DNA from: an uncultured beta proteobacterium
GTDB lineage: Bacteria > Pseudomonadota > Gammaproteobacteria > Burkholderiales > Burkholderiaceae_C
Direction: 5' to 3'
NCBI GenBank assembly: GCA_903924955.1
Contig: CAIYDK010000509.1
Location: 1-37,867, forward strand
DNA length: 37,867 nucleotides
Both the position numbers and the translations under genes were made by a program. This document shows positions 1 to 7,545 of the stretch, in pieces. Within the stretch, counting starts at the first letter, position 1, and each line of letters starts with the position of its first letter. Below the pieces are notes generated by a model. The model did no database searches and was not told the origin of the DNA. It saw only the letters and a program-made list of their open reading frames with translations.

Positions 1-1
1 C

Positions 2-511
2 GACGATGCCGGCCTGCTGGACGAGGCGCGCAAGGTGGCCTCTGCCGTTCCACCCAAGTTGTTGCAGGTTCTCAGCGCTGAAATCGCACAGAGCGGGATT
101 GCCTCTGCGGTGGGTGTGTGCAACGAAAAGGCGCCCCAAATGGCCAAGGCAGCATCGGAACAAAGTGGTTGGGCCATTCGCCGGGTCAGCCTGCGCAACC
201 GCAACCCGAAGGCGGTACCCGATGCGTGGGAGCGTTCCGCACTGGAGGAGTTTGATCGCCGCGCGGCCGCTGGTGAAAGTCCGGCGACCCTGGAAAAATC
301 TGCACTGGTGGAGGAAGCAGGCCGCAAGGAATTTCGTTACATGAAAGCACTGCCCGTGCAGCAGCTGTGTCTGGGCTGTCATGGTTCCAGTGAAGCCGTG
401 CCCGCCGATGTGGCTGCCAAAATTCACACCCTGTACCCGGACGACAAGGCTGTGGGATACGCCTTGGGCCAGATCCGCGGTGCCATGACGATTCGCAAGG
501 CACAACCCTGA
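2..511 (+). CDS. DUF3365 (Tll0287-like) haem-binding protein, 5' truncated by window edge
   Basis: The reading frame is open from the first bases of the window (frame 2) to TGA at 509-511, so the N-terminus, presumably with a signal peptide, lies outside. The ORF track starts it at an internal GTG at 35. The visible part carries the family pattern of a helical segment, the phrase VCNEKAP, a WAIRRVSLRNRNP segment and a single haem c attachment motif, CLGCH, around residue 120 of the visible part, followed by the typical YPDDKAVGYALGQIRGA end. Proteins of this family are periplasmic or membrane-anchored haem sensors, or stand-alone cytochromes. Here there is no output domain after the haem domain, so it looks like a stand-alone c-type cytochrome. 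It lies about 95 bases before another haem protein gene on the same strand. The family assignment is confident; the function is not known. Confidence 0.8.
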   Translation, partial: DDAGLLDEARKVASAVPPKLLQVLSAEIAQSGIASAVGVCNEKAPQMAKAASEQSGWAIRRVSLRNRNPKAVPDAWERSALEEFDRRAAAGESPATLEKSALVEEAGRKEFRYMKALPVQQLCLGCHGSSEAVPADVAAKIHTLYPDDKAVGYALGQIRGAMTIRKAQP

Positions 512-605
512 GCGTGGCACGTGTTGAGATAATGCGACTCTAGCCAGGCGTTGCCTGGCGGACTTTTTCGGAAGTCGATTCTCTTGAATAGAACATCGAG
601 TGTGT

Positions 606-1034
606 ATGTCCGTTGCCAAAACCGTTACCATTTTTTTGTCCTGCGCAGTCGCTCTGGCGGCGTGCGGCAAGCCCGAACCTGCAGCGTCCCTGGCCGTTGC
701 CCAAGCAGCATCGGCTGAGCGGATTGCATTTGCGAATGCACCGCCCGTCGTGCCGGTTCCGGCAACCCCTATTGCGCCGGAACACGAGGCTGGCAAGCGG
801 ATTTTTGACAAGACCTGTGGTCTGTGCCACGGCGCAGGCACCGGCGGGTCTCCACGCCCGGGCGACAAAGCCAACTGGGCGCCACGGATCGCGCAGGGTA
901 TGGACGTCTTGTACGAACATGCGCGGGTCGGCTACAACGGTGCATATGGTTTCATGCCGGCCCGGGGCGGCGCCGCAGCGACCGACAGCGAAATCAAAGC
1001 CGGGGTTGACTACATGGTTTCACTGTCGCGCTGA
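606..1034 (+). CDS. Cytochrome c5-like c-type cytochrome, probable lipoprotein
   Basis: Small secreted cytochrome of 142 residues. The N-terminus is a short basic stretch, a hydrophobic core and a lipobox-like LAAC, so the mature protein is probably lipid-anchored. A low-complexity Ala/Pro linker follows, then one haem domain with CGLCH as attachment site and FMPARGG carrying the likely axial methionine, the pattern of cytochrome c5 (c555). It presumably carries single electrons in the periplasm. The ORF track begins at GTG 600, but the ATG two codons later gives a cleaner signal sequence and was chosen; no convincing Shine-Dalgarno is seen for either. The last 25 bases overlap the convergent flavoprotein gene on the other strand. 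Confidence 0.85.
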   Translation: MSVAKTVTIFLSCAVALAACGKPEPAASLAVAQAASAERIAFANAPPVVPVPATPIAPEHEAGKRIFDKTCGLCHGAGTGGSPRPGDKANWAPRIAQGMDVLYEHARVGYNGAYGFMPARGGAAATDSEIKAGVDYMVSLSR

Positions 1035-2278
1035 TCGCGGCAACCGAGCTTTGCTGCCAAACCCTGTGCGCAGGCAAATCCGCTGGCCCAGGCCCACTGG
1101 AAGTTGTAGCCTCCCAGCCAGCCAGTCACATCGACTACTTCGCCAATGAAATACAGACCGGGTTGCTTTGATTCCATGGTCTGAGACGACAGGGCGCGCG
1201 TGTCCACGCCGCCGGCCGTCACCTCGGCCTTTTTGTACCCTTCGGTGCCGGTGGGGCAAAGTTCCCATTGGCAAAGGCGCTCGGCCAGCGCGGCCAATGC
1301 CTTGTCGGACGCCTCGTTGATGGGTCGGGACCAGTTGTGGCCCAATGCTGCCCCCTGGGCGACCCAGGTGTCGGCCAGTCGGGCGGGCACCAGGGTAGCC
1401 AGTTCGTTGGCAATCAGCTTGCGTGACGTCGCCTTGGCGTGGGCCAGGATTTCGGTTACATCGGCATCGGGTGCCAGGTTCAGTCGGATCGGCGTGCCGG
1501 GCTGCCAGTAGCTGGAGATCTGTAGCACGCCCGGGCCGCTCAGGCCACGGTGGGTGAACAGGAGGTCCTCCAGAAAGGTGACTTTCGCCTTCTTGAGGCC
1601 GGTTTCGATCTTTACGGGTACTGACAGGCCTGACAGTTGCGCAAACGGCGCCCAGGCCTGTTCATCAAAGGTGAGTGGCACCAGAGCCGGGCGCGGGGTG
1701 ACCAGTGCCAGGTCAAATTGCTTGGCCACCCGGTAACCAAAATCGGTGGCACCGATCTTGGGAATAGACAGCCCCCCGGTCGCCACCACCACCGCCGCGC
1801 AATGGATGACTCCACGATCACTATCAATTTCATAGCTGCTTGCGCTTATTCCATGGGGGCTAGAGGCCAAATAGCGTATGGCCTTCAGACTGCTGGGCTG
1901 CCAGCGGGTTACGCCCCCAGCGGCGCACTCGGCCAGCAGCATTTCGATGATGTCTTCGGCCGAACGGTCGCAAAAGAGCTGGCCCTTGTGCTTTTCATGG
2001 TAGCCAATGCCATGCTTGTCCAGCAGGGCGATGAAGTCGCGTGGCGTGTAGCGCGACAGGGCTGAGCGGCAAAAGCGCGGGTTGTCGCTGATGAAGTTGG
2101 CGGGGGTGGTGTCGCGGTTGGTGAAGTTGCATCGCCCGCCGCCCGAGATGCGGATTTTTTCGGCCACCCTCTCACTGTGATCAACCAGCAATACTTTGAG
2201 GCCTAACTGACCTGCCACGCCGGCGCAAAACAGGCCGGCTGCCCCTGCGCCGATGATGGCGACATCAAACTGGTGCAT
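1010..2278 (-). CDS. BaiN/HI0933-family NAD(P)/FAD-dependent flavoprotein
   Basis: Protein of 422 residues starting MHQFDVAIIGAGAAGLF, a textbook Rossmann dinucleotide-binding motif (GxGxxG). RISGGGRCNFTN is the signature of the HI0933/BaiN family, and the C-terminal GEVVDVTGWLGGYNFQWAWASG is its FAD-contacting end. The ORF track extends to 2449, but the extra residues look like antisense of the neighbouring VOC gene, and ATG 2278 matches the family start. The biochemical role of most members is unknown; a few reduce bile acids or other unsaturated substrates. It lies 10 bases downstream of the VOC gene, so cotranscription with ybiB-cobA-VOC is likely. About residues 137-153 (ASSPHGISASSYEIDSD) are encoded by a copy of the dispersed Comamonadaceae-type repeat read antisense, an unusual in-frame insertion. 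Confidence 0.88.
   Translation of the reverse strand: MHQFDVAIIGAGAAGLFCAGVAGQLGLKVLLVDHSERVAEKIRISGGGRCNFTNRDTTPANFISDNPRFCRSALSRYTPRDFIALLDKHGIGYHEKHKGQLFCDRSAEDIIEMLLAECAAGGVTRWQPSSLKAIRYLASSPHGISASSYEIDSDRGVIHCAAVVVATGGLSIPKIGATDFGYRVAKQFDLALVTPRPALVPLTFDEQAWAPFAQLSGLSVPVKIETGLKKAKVTFLEDLLFTHRGLSGPGVLQISSYWQPGTPIRLNLAPDADVTEILAHAKATSRKLIANELATLVPARLADTWVAQGAALGHNWSRPINEASDKALAALAERLCQWELCPTGTEGYKKAEVTAGGVDTRALSSQTMESKQPGLYFIGEVVDVTGWLGGYNFQWAWASGFACAQGLAAKLGCRDQRDSETM
1820..1872 (+). repeat. Dispersed short repeat, copy 1 (inside flavoprotein gene)
   Basis: Plus strand shows CTATCAATTTCATAGCTGC, then TTGCGCTTATTCC, then GGGGGCTAGAGGCC. This is the closest copy here to the repeat I recall from Comamonadaceae genomes. 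ATAGC near the start and GCTA near the end are inverted, so the unit can fold. It lies within the minus-strand flavoprotein gene and is translated in frame. Confidence 0.75.
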
Positions 2279-2288
2279 CAATGCGGGT

Positions 2289-2663
2289 TCAGGCCTGGCC
2301 CATGCAGAACACGTTGAGCTTGTTGCCGTCCAGGTCGCGGAAGTAACCTGCGTAGAAACCGTCACCGCGAGGCCCGTTGGGACCTTCGTCCTGGGCGCCC
2401 AGCTCCATGGCCTTCTTGTAGACGCGGTCCACTTTTTCCTTGGAATCAACCACGATGGCGGCCATCACACCGTTGCCCACCGTGGCGGGCTGGCCGTTGT
2501 AGGGCTTCATGATGCCCAGGCTGCACTGCTGCATGGACACGCCCCATACGATGCCAGTGGGAAACTCCATCAGGCGCTTGGCGCCGACTTCTGCCAGCAG
2601 GGTGTCGTAGAAGGCGGCCGCGCGGGGCAGGTCGTTGGTTCCAAGGGTGACATAGCCGATCAT
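2289..2663 (-). CDS. VOC family (glyoxalase/dioxygenase-fold) protein
   Basis: Protein of 124 residues, the usual length of a single-chain vicinal oxygen chelate protein with two beta-alpha-beta-beta-beta modules. The first begins MIGYVTLGTNDLPRAAAFYD and the second includes the typical YAGYFRDLDGNKLNVF. Members bind a metal and catalyse isomerisation, dioxygenation or glutathione transfer, or act as resistance proteins; the substrate cannot be told from sequence. The start is supported by GGAG about eight bases upstream. It sits 37 bases after cobA and 10 bases before the flavoprotein gene, all on the minus strand. Confidence 0.85.
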   Translation of the reverse strand: MIGYVTLGTNDLPRAAAFYDTLLAEVGAKRLMEFPTGIVWGVSMQQCSLGIMKPYNGQPATVGNGVMAAIVVDSKEKVDRVYKKAMELGAQDEGPNGPRGDGFYAGYFRDLDGNKLNVFCMGQA

Positions 2664-2700
2664 GGGGATCTCCGTGGGTTGAAAACGGCTAGTGTAGGGC

Positions 2701-3504
2701 TCAGGCTGCGCGCGGGGATTGGGTCAGGGCGTCGCCGCCCACATCAGCTGCCAACAGACCTTGCAATACATCGCCCACGATGATGATGCTGGGGCTGGCG
2801 AGGTGTTCACGCGCGATGGTGGCCTCCAGCTCGCCCAGTGTGCACACGGTGTGGCGTTGCTCGGGCAGGCTGGCGCTCTGGACGATGGCCACCGGCGTGT
2901 TGGCATGCAGGCCGTGCATCAGCTCCCGCTGGATGTGGGCCGCGCCGCTGACACCCATGTAGATCACGATGGTCAGGCGCGACTGGCGGGCCGTATTGGC
3001 CAGCGCACGCCAGTCGGTGCCGCTTGCGCCAGGTTTGGCGTGGCCGGTGATGAACACCACGCCATGTGCCTGTTCCCGGTGGGTCAGCGGCACACCCAGA
3101 GACGACACCGCCGCAATACCGGCCGTGATGCCGTTGATCACGCTGACCCGCACACCAGCGGCCTGCAGGGCCTCCACTTCCTCGCCGCCGCGCCCGAAGA
3201 TGAAGGGGTCGCCGCCTTTGAGGCGCACCACGTTCTCGCCTTCGAGTGCAGCGGTGACCATCAGCCTTTCAATGAAGGACTGGGGCGTGGACTTGCAGCC
3301 GCCGCGCTTGCCTACGTAGACGATACGGGCAGTGGCTGGCGCATAGGCCACGATGGCCTCGTTGACCAGGTCGTCCACCAGCACCACGCTGGCCTGTTGG
3401 ATGGCCTTGAAGGCCTTGAGGGTCAGCAGTTCAGGGTCGCCGGGGCCTGCGCCTACCAGAGTGACGTGGCCACGAGCCGGGGCGCTGGATAAATCATGTT
3501 TCAT
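2701..3504 (-). CDS. cobA: Uroporphyrinogen-III C-methyltransferase (SUMT)
   Basis: S-adenosylmethionine-dependent enzyme of 267 residues that methylates uroporphyrinogen III at C2 and C7 to precorrin-2, the branch point to siroheme and cobalamin. Family motifs are clear: VGAGPGDPELLTLKA near residue 17, then YVGKRGG, and RLKGGDPFIFGRGGEE around residue 95. It is a stand-alone SUMT: the dehydrogenase/ferrochelatase half of CysG is absent, so siroheme completion must use another enzyme. The start overlaps the ybiB stop by ATGA, implying translational coupling. The expected role is siroheme supply for the NirB nitrite reductase encoded further along the same strand. Confidence 0.93.
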   Translation of the reverse strand: MKHDLSSAPARGHVTLVGAGPGDPELLTLKAFKAIQQASVVLVDDLVNEAIVAYAPATARIVYVGKRGGCKSTPQSFIERLMVTAALEGENVVRLKGGDPFIFGRGGEEVEALQAAGVRVSVINGITAGIAAVSSLGVPLTHREQAHGVVFITGHAKPGASGTDWRALANTARQSRLTIVIYMGVSGAAHIQRELMHGLHANTPVAIVQSASLPEQRHTVCTLGELEATIAREHLASPSIIIVGDVLQGLLAADVGGDALTQSPRAA

Positions 3505-4406
3505 AGTGCTTGCACCAGACGCAAGATATGGGCCACTTGCTGGGCGATAGGGGCTGGCACCGGTTGCGTGCCGTCGATCACCTGGCGAATAAAGGCAGCG
3601 GTGCTGGCGGCATCAATGGCGCAGGGCAGGTTCGGCAGGCTGTGCAATGGCCCGCTTTGGTGCTCCTGTTGGTCCACGACTTTGCCGCCAATAAAACCCT
3701 GCATTTTGGGTGTGCGCCGGGCGTCGGCCACGGCTTCGCCTTCGGTGCCGCGCAATAGTAGTGCGTTGCCACCCATCAGCGCCAGGGTGTCGGCCATGGA
3801 CACCGCATACTCGGGGTGGGTGTAACTGGTGACCAGCAGGCTCCTGCCCTGAACCGGGTTCATCAGTTTGACCACGCTGTGGGCCGGATTACGCAGCCCC
3901 ACTACGCGGCGCACGTCCAGCAGGCGCTGCAGGCCGGCGTGCAGCAGGGCCGTCGGGACAAACGCCACGCTGCCAGGTGCTACTGATTCGATAGCTGCCT
4001 GCGCAGGTATGGCGAGGGCTAGCAGCACTTCTGATGTAAAGATCCGGCTGGATTCGGTGGCTGTGCCGTGCACCAGTACCGGCAAGCCTTCGCGCGCCAG
4101 CAGAAGCGCCAGCAAGGGCGTAAGCACCGGCAACTTGCGCGCGCCGTTGTAACTGGGGATGACGATGGTGGGCTTTGCGCTGGCTGGCAGCTTGTTCAGA
4201 CGCTGGTGCGTGGCATCCAGAAAACCGGCCATCTCGTTTGCCGTTTCGCCTTTGATACGCATGGCCAGGCAAAAGGCGCCGATTTCGAGGTCAGTGACCG
4301 CGCCCTCCAGCACCTGGCCGAACAAATCGGTGGCCTGCTCGCGCGTCAGCGAGCGCGCACCCTCTTTGCCACGGCCGATTTCCTTGATGTAGTTTCCAAT
4401 TCCCAT
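3501..4406 (-). CDS. ybiB: DNA-binding protein YbiB (TrpD2/anthranilate phosphoribosyltransferase fold)
   Basis: Protein of 301 residues starting MGIGNYIKEIGRGKEGAR, typical of YbiB. The N-terminal helical domain (LTREQATDLFGQVLEG..EIGAFCLAMRIKGET) is that of the TrpD/pyrimidine phosphorylase superfamily. The catalytic glycine-rich region appears only as a diverged PSYNGARKLPVLTPLLALLLAREG. YbiB proteins are described as nucleic-acid-binding, non-enzymatic relatives of TrpD. The start has GGGAG about seven bases upstream. It is translationally coupled to cobA, an association often seen near assimilatory nitrate genes in Burkholderiales. Residues around LALAIPAQAAIESVAPG are encoded by a copy of the dispersed repeat read antisense. 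Confidence 0.88.
   Translation of the reverse strand: MGIGNYIKEIGRGKEGARSLTREQATDLFGQVLEGAVTDLEIGAFCLAMRIKGETANEMAGFLDATHQRLNKLPASAKPTIVIPSYNGARKLPVLTPLLALLLAREGLPVLVHGTATESSRIFTSEVLLALAIPAQAAIESVAPGSVAFVPTALLHAGLQRLLDVRRVVGLRNPAHSVVKLMNPVQGRSLLVTSYTHPEYAVSMADTLALMGGNALLLRGTEGEAVADARRTPKMQGFIGGKVVDQQEHQSGPLHSLPNLPCAIDAASTAAFIRQVIDGTQPVPAPIAQQVAHILRLVQAL
3978..4025 (+). repeat. Dispersed short repeat, copy 2 (inside ybiB)
   Basis: Plus strand reads TGCTACTGATTCGATAGCTG, then CCTGCGCAGGTATGGCG, then AGGGCTAGC. The skeleton ATAGCTGCxTGCGC..GGGCTAG matches copy 1, but the middle is diverged. The GATAGC/GCTAGC ends are inverted. It is translated within ybiB in antisense orientation. Confidence 0.55.
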
Positions 4407-4506
4407 GTGGCGACTCCCAATTCACCCCTCAAAGAACACTGCCAGTCTGCGATGACTGCTTCAGAGTGCGCAGCAGAGGTAGCCCAATGGCAATGAAACC
4501 CCTTGC

Positions 4507-4932
4507 CTAACCCAGTTTGGAAATCAGCGCAGACAGGGCTGCCCGGCCCACCGGCTTGGGAACGGTTCCCAGCAGCGTGAAGCGGCGCAGCTTGGCCACC
4601 ATGCTGGCGGCGTGCATGACGTCGTCGCTTTGGCCCGACACAATGATCAGCGCACCGGAGTAGCCCGCCTTGGCCAGGGATTCCATGAACTTGAAACCGT
4701 CCATGCCCGGCATGTGCAAATCGAGCAGCAACAGGTTAAAGCGCTGCGCGCCTCCCGCCAGTTTTTGCAGGGCCTGCTCGCCACTGTTGGCCTGCGTGAT
4801 GTCGGTTACTGCCAGGCTTTCCAGAATGCCCGAGATCATCTCCAGCTGAAACGAGTCGTCGTCTACCAGCAATACCTTGAGCGCATTGCGGCTAATGGGC
4901 GCGGTGGCGGGTGTGATGCTTGGGTTATTCAT
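4507..4932 (-). CDS. Single-domain response regulator (CheY-like receiver)
   Basis: Protein of 141 residues that is essentially one REC domain. The acidic pocket is VDDD at residues 23-26, the phosphoacceptor is Asp71 in LLLLDLHMPGMDGF, the switch residue is Ser99 in IIVSG and the conserved lysine is Lys126 in VPKPV. There is no output domain, so it signals by protein-protein contact or acts as a phosphate sink. It ends about 100 bases downstream of the ybiB start region and begins 12 bases after the chemoreceptor-like gene, so these two are probably one transcript. Its receiver resembles that of the divergent REC-EAL protein (same SGxxD..LLGxxxKP region). Confidence 0.88.
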   Translation of the reverse strand: MNNPSITPATAPISRNALKVLLVDDDSFQLEMISGILESLAVTDITQANSGEQALQKLAGGAQRFNLLLLDLHMPGMDGFKFMESLAKAGYSGALIIVSGQSDDVMHAASMVAKLRRFTLLGTVPKPVGRAALSALISKLG

Positions 4933-4944
4933 ATCGATTGAGGG

Positions 4945-6111
4945 TCACCGTTTGGAGCGTTGGTAAAGTTGATCATCCATGTTGGATGATTGATTCAGGG
5001 CGTCAATCCAGTCTTCGGCGTTTGGCAAGCCTTGCGTGTCAACCTGCTCAAGGGTTTGCTGCATGAGGCTCATGTTATTTTCCACGCCACATAGTATCTG
5101 TGAAACACGGTCCTGGAACTGCATCGCCATGAGCAGCGTCTCAACTTCCTTGCGCACCACCATGCCGTGGCGGTGCATGGACTCGGCGGAAGCTCCCAGC
5201 TTGCGCACATGGCCCAGCACGTGCTCCACCAGCTCACCTGAGAGCGACACCGCGTGTTTGTCATCCACCGCAGCGGCTTCTGCTCCGGCCATGGTGGTGT
5301 TCATGATGCCGGCAATTTGACCCACCCGCTGCCCGATGCGGGTGCCGGTTTCGGCCGAACGCTGCGAGAGCATGCGCACCTCGGAGGCCACCACCGCAAA
5401 CCCGCGCCCGGACTCCCCGGCACGCGCAGCCTCAATGGCGGCGTTCAGGGCCAACAGGTTGGTTTGGGCGGCAATGCTGCGTACCTCGGCGGCCATGGCC
5501 TGCAACTCCAGCGTTTCCTTGGCCAGATTGCGGATGTTGATCAACAAGGCGTCCTTGCCTTCAATCACATTGGTCAGGGACAGCACCACCGGCTGCAGTT
5601 CCCGCTCGCACAGGTCCAGCAGGCCGATGGTGTTGCTGGAGTCCGTATTTCCGGCGGCGCTGGCGCCGCCAATGCCTGCCAGATCAAACTGCTGCAGCAC
5701 CGTAGAAAAACTCGAAGTCAGTTGGTTTACCGCGCTTTCGGTCTGATTTTTTACGGTCTCCACGTGGAAGTTCCAGGCAGGCAGTACGTTTTGCATCAGC
5801 ACGGCGAGTTCTTGTGTGGACAGACTCGCCAACTCCTGTGCATCGATGTTGGCCTGTTCGGTACGGGCGTTAGCGGCATGCACTTGCGCCATCAGCCAGC
5901 CAACAGCGGCGAATGACAGCAGGCCGACACCACCCGCCGTCGCCCATGGCGCCCAGGATTCGCTGATCCAAAGCGGCAAGGTTGCGATACATGTGATGGC
6001 AAATGGTGCTACCAGCCACACCGGTGCCGGCGCGTTGCGTCGTGCCGGGTCGATGGGGAGGTCGCTTGAAGCTGAATTCATCCTTTGATATTCTCGTGAG
6101 TGATGTGCCAT
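4945..6111 (-). CDS. Methyl-accepting chemotaxis-type protein without periplasmic sensor domain
   Basis: Protein of 388 residues. After a short polar N-terminus come two closely spaced membrane segments (roughly residues 30-50 and 54-74) with almost no periplasmic loop. The cytoplasmic part is helical with the chemoreceptor hairpin tip [20 protein letters not shown] followed by [12 protein letters not shown], the region that binds CheA/CheW. The signalling domain is short, and the C-terminus carries [11 protein letters not shown], seen in a subgroup of short MCPs. No CheR docking pentapeptide is seen at the end. ATG 6111 is the ORF start; ATG 6081, ten codons in, is an equally possible start with AAAGG too close upstream. 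No cheA or cheW lies in the window. Lacking a sensory domain, it may sense membrane state or another protein. Confidence 0.85.
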   Translation of the reverse strand: MAHHSREYQRMNSASSDLPIDPARRNAPAPVWLVAPFAITCIATLPLWISESWAPWATAGGVGLLSFAAVGWLMAQVHAANARTEQANIDAQELASLSTQELAVLMQNVLPAWNFHVETVKNQTESAVNQLTSSFSTVLQQFDLAGIGGASAAGNTDSSNTIGLLDLCERELQPVVLSLTNVIEGKDALLINIRNLAKETLELQAMAAEVRSIAAQTNLLALNAAIEAARAGESGRGFAVVASEVRMLSQRSAETGTRIGQRVGQIAGIMNTTMAGAEAAAVDDKHAVSLSGELVEHVLGHVRKLGASAESMHRHGMVVRKEVETLLMAMQFQDRVSQILCGVENNMSLMQQTLEQVDTQGLPNAEDWIDALNQSSNMDDQLYQRSKR

Positions 6112-6277
6112 GTCTAGTCAGGGCGCCATTTTAATGCCATCATAGGCTAGCAAGCACTGCGACGGCAACACAATACCAAGCGCAGTGCACAACATCACCT
6201 GATGGGAAAGTAATATGCGCAGTAAAACAAAGGCCACAAGAACACCCACGCGTTTTAATTGAAAAACTAGTATCACC
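6112..6277. other. Divergent intergenic region between the receptor-like and REC-EAL genes
   Basis: These 166 bases must hold promoters for the minus-strand receptor/receiver pair and the plus-strand REC-EAL gene. The stretch before 6277 is AT-rich relative to its surroundings. No convincing sigma-70, sigma-54 or sigma-28 hexamer pair with proper spacing was found by eye. Confidence 0.4.
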
Positions 6278-7462
6278 GTGCCCTCTCAAACTATTCTTCT
6301 GGTCGATGACGATGAGCTACAGCTGGCCCTGCTGGGTATTCAGCTGGCCAACCTGGGGTACACCGACGTTATTTTGGCCCATGGCGGTGACGAGGCGTTG
6401 GCCGAGTTTGAACGCCATGGCGCGCAGATTGGCGTCATCATCAGCGACCTGGCCATGCCCGACATGGATGGCCTGGTGCTGATGCGTCACCTGGCGCAGC
6501 GCGGGTTTTCAGCATCGTTCATTTTGCTTTCTGGTGCGACCGATGAAATTTTAAGCAGCGCAGCGGGCCTGGCGCAGGCGCACCACCTTGATTTGCTCGG
6601 TGTGCTGAGCAAGCCCTGTGAACCCGAGCGCCTGAGCGCGATGCTGGCGGCGCGCCAACCCCGCAGCACCGGTCTGAGCGCACGGCGCATGGGAGAGTCG
6701 CTATCTCTGATGCGTCTGGTCCAGGCTCTGGGGACTGGTGAATTTATACCCTGGTACCAGCCCAAGGTCGATCTTCATACCGGAAAAACCGTCAGTGTCG
6801 AGGCCCTGGCACGCTGGCCGGTGGAGTCGGGCGGCATGATCGGGCCGGCCCATTTTGTGCCTGCCATCGAGGCCGCGGGGCTTTCTAACCAGTTGTTTTT
6901 TGCCATGGCCCGGGCCGTGCTGGCCGACCTGACGCTGTGGCGCACGCAGGGCATCCTGATCAAGGCCGCCATCAATATGTCGATGGACACCGCGCTCAAC
7001 CTGAACATGCCAGAGCAACTGCAGGAACTGGTGCGCGCCAACGGTCTGCACCCGGCGGACCTGATCATTGAGGTCACCGAAAGCAAGCTGATGGTTGAGC
7101 GCAGCCTGGCCATGGAGACGCTGACCCGGCTGTCCCTGATGGGTTTTGTACTGTCAATTGATGACTTTGGGACCGGCTATTCCAGTCTGGTCCAGCTGGT
7201 CGATTTGCCATTCAAGGAATTGAAAATTGATGGCAGTTTCGTGCAACGCGCCAATGCGGAGCGCAAAGCCGAGGCCATTTTGCGCATCTCGGTCACGATC
7301 GGACTCACCCTGGGCATGGGTGTGGTGGCCGAGGGCGTAGAGACCGCCGAACAATTGGAATTTTTGCGCAGCTGCGGCGGCACCGTGGTCCAGGGCTACC
7401 ACCTGGCCCGTCCCATGCCGTTGGCCGACTGCACGGCATGGCTACAGCGTGAGCGGGCTTAG
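6278..7462 (+). CDS. Response regulator with EAL domain (c-di-GMP phosphodiesterase, RocR-type layout)
   Basis: Protein of 394 residues starting at GTG. Residues 1-125 form a receiver with DDDE near residue 10 and phosphoacceptor Asp57 in ISDLAMPDMDG. Residues about 145-390 form an EAL domain. Catalytic and metal-binding positions look intact: Glu175 in VEALARW, Asn in AINMS, Glu in EVTES, DDFGTGYSS, Lys in ELKIDGSFV, Glu in VVAEGVET, and Gln in VVQGYHLARPM. It should hydrolyse c-di-GMP to pGpG under control of phosphorylation. It is followed, after an 83-base spacer filled by a dispersed repeat, by the giant hybrid kinase, its most obvious phosphodonor. The GTG lacks a clear Shine-Dalgarno. 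Confidence 0.92.
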   Translation: MPSQTILLVDDDELQLALLGIQLANLGYTDVILAHGGDEALAEFERHGAQIGVIISDLAMPDMDGLVLMRHLAQRGFSASFILLSGATDEILSSAAGLAQAHHLDLLGVLSKPCEPERLSAMLAARQPRSTGLSARRMGESLSLMRLVQALGTGEFIPWYQPKVDLHTGKTVSVEALARWPVESGGMIGPAHFVPAIEAAGLSNQLFFAMARAVLADLTLWRTQGILIKAAINMSMDTALNLNMPEQLQELVRANGLHPADLIIEVTESKLMVERSLAMETLTRLSLMGFVLSIDDFGTGYSSLVQLVDLPFKELKIDGSFVQRANAERKAEAILRISVTIGLTLGMGVVAEGVETAEQLEFLRSCGGTVVQGYHLARPMPLADCTAWLQRERA

Positions 7463-7487
7463 GCAGCCCCCCGCCGTCAGTCTCCAG

Positions 7488-7538
7488 TTTGCTATAAAAA
7501 TAATAGCTTAAACCGCATATTTCATGGGCGCTGGTGCC
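7488..7538 (+). repeat. Dispersed short repeat, copy 3 (REC-EAL/kinase spacer)
   Basis: Reads TTTGCTATAAAAATAATAGC, then TTAAACCGCATATTTCATG, then GGCGCTGGTGCC. The left half (GCTATAAAAATAATAGC) is an inverted repeat and matches the family closely; the right half is diverged. It occupies most of the spacer between two same-strand signalling genes and ends eight bases before the ATG of the kinase. Confidence 0.65.
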
Positions 7539-7545
7539 ATAAACG

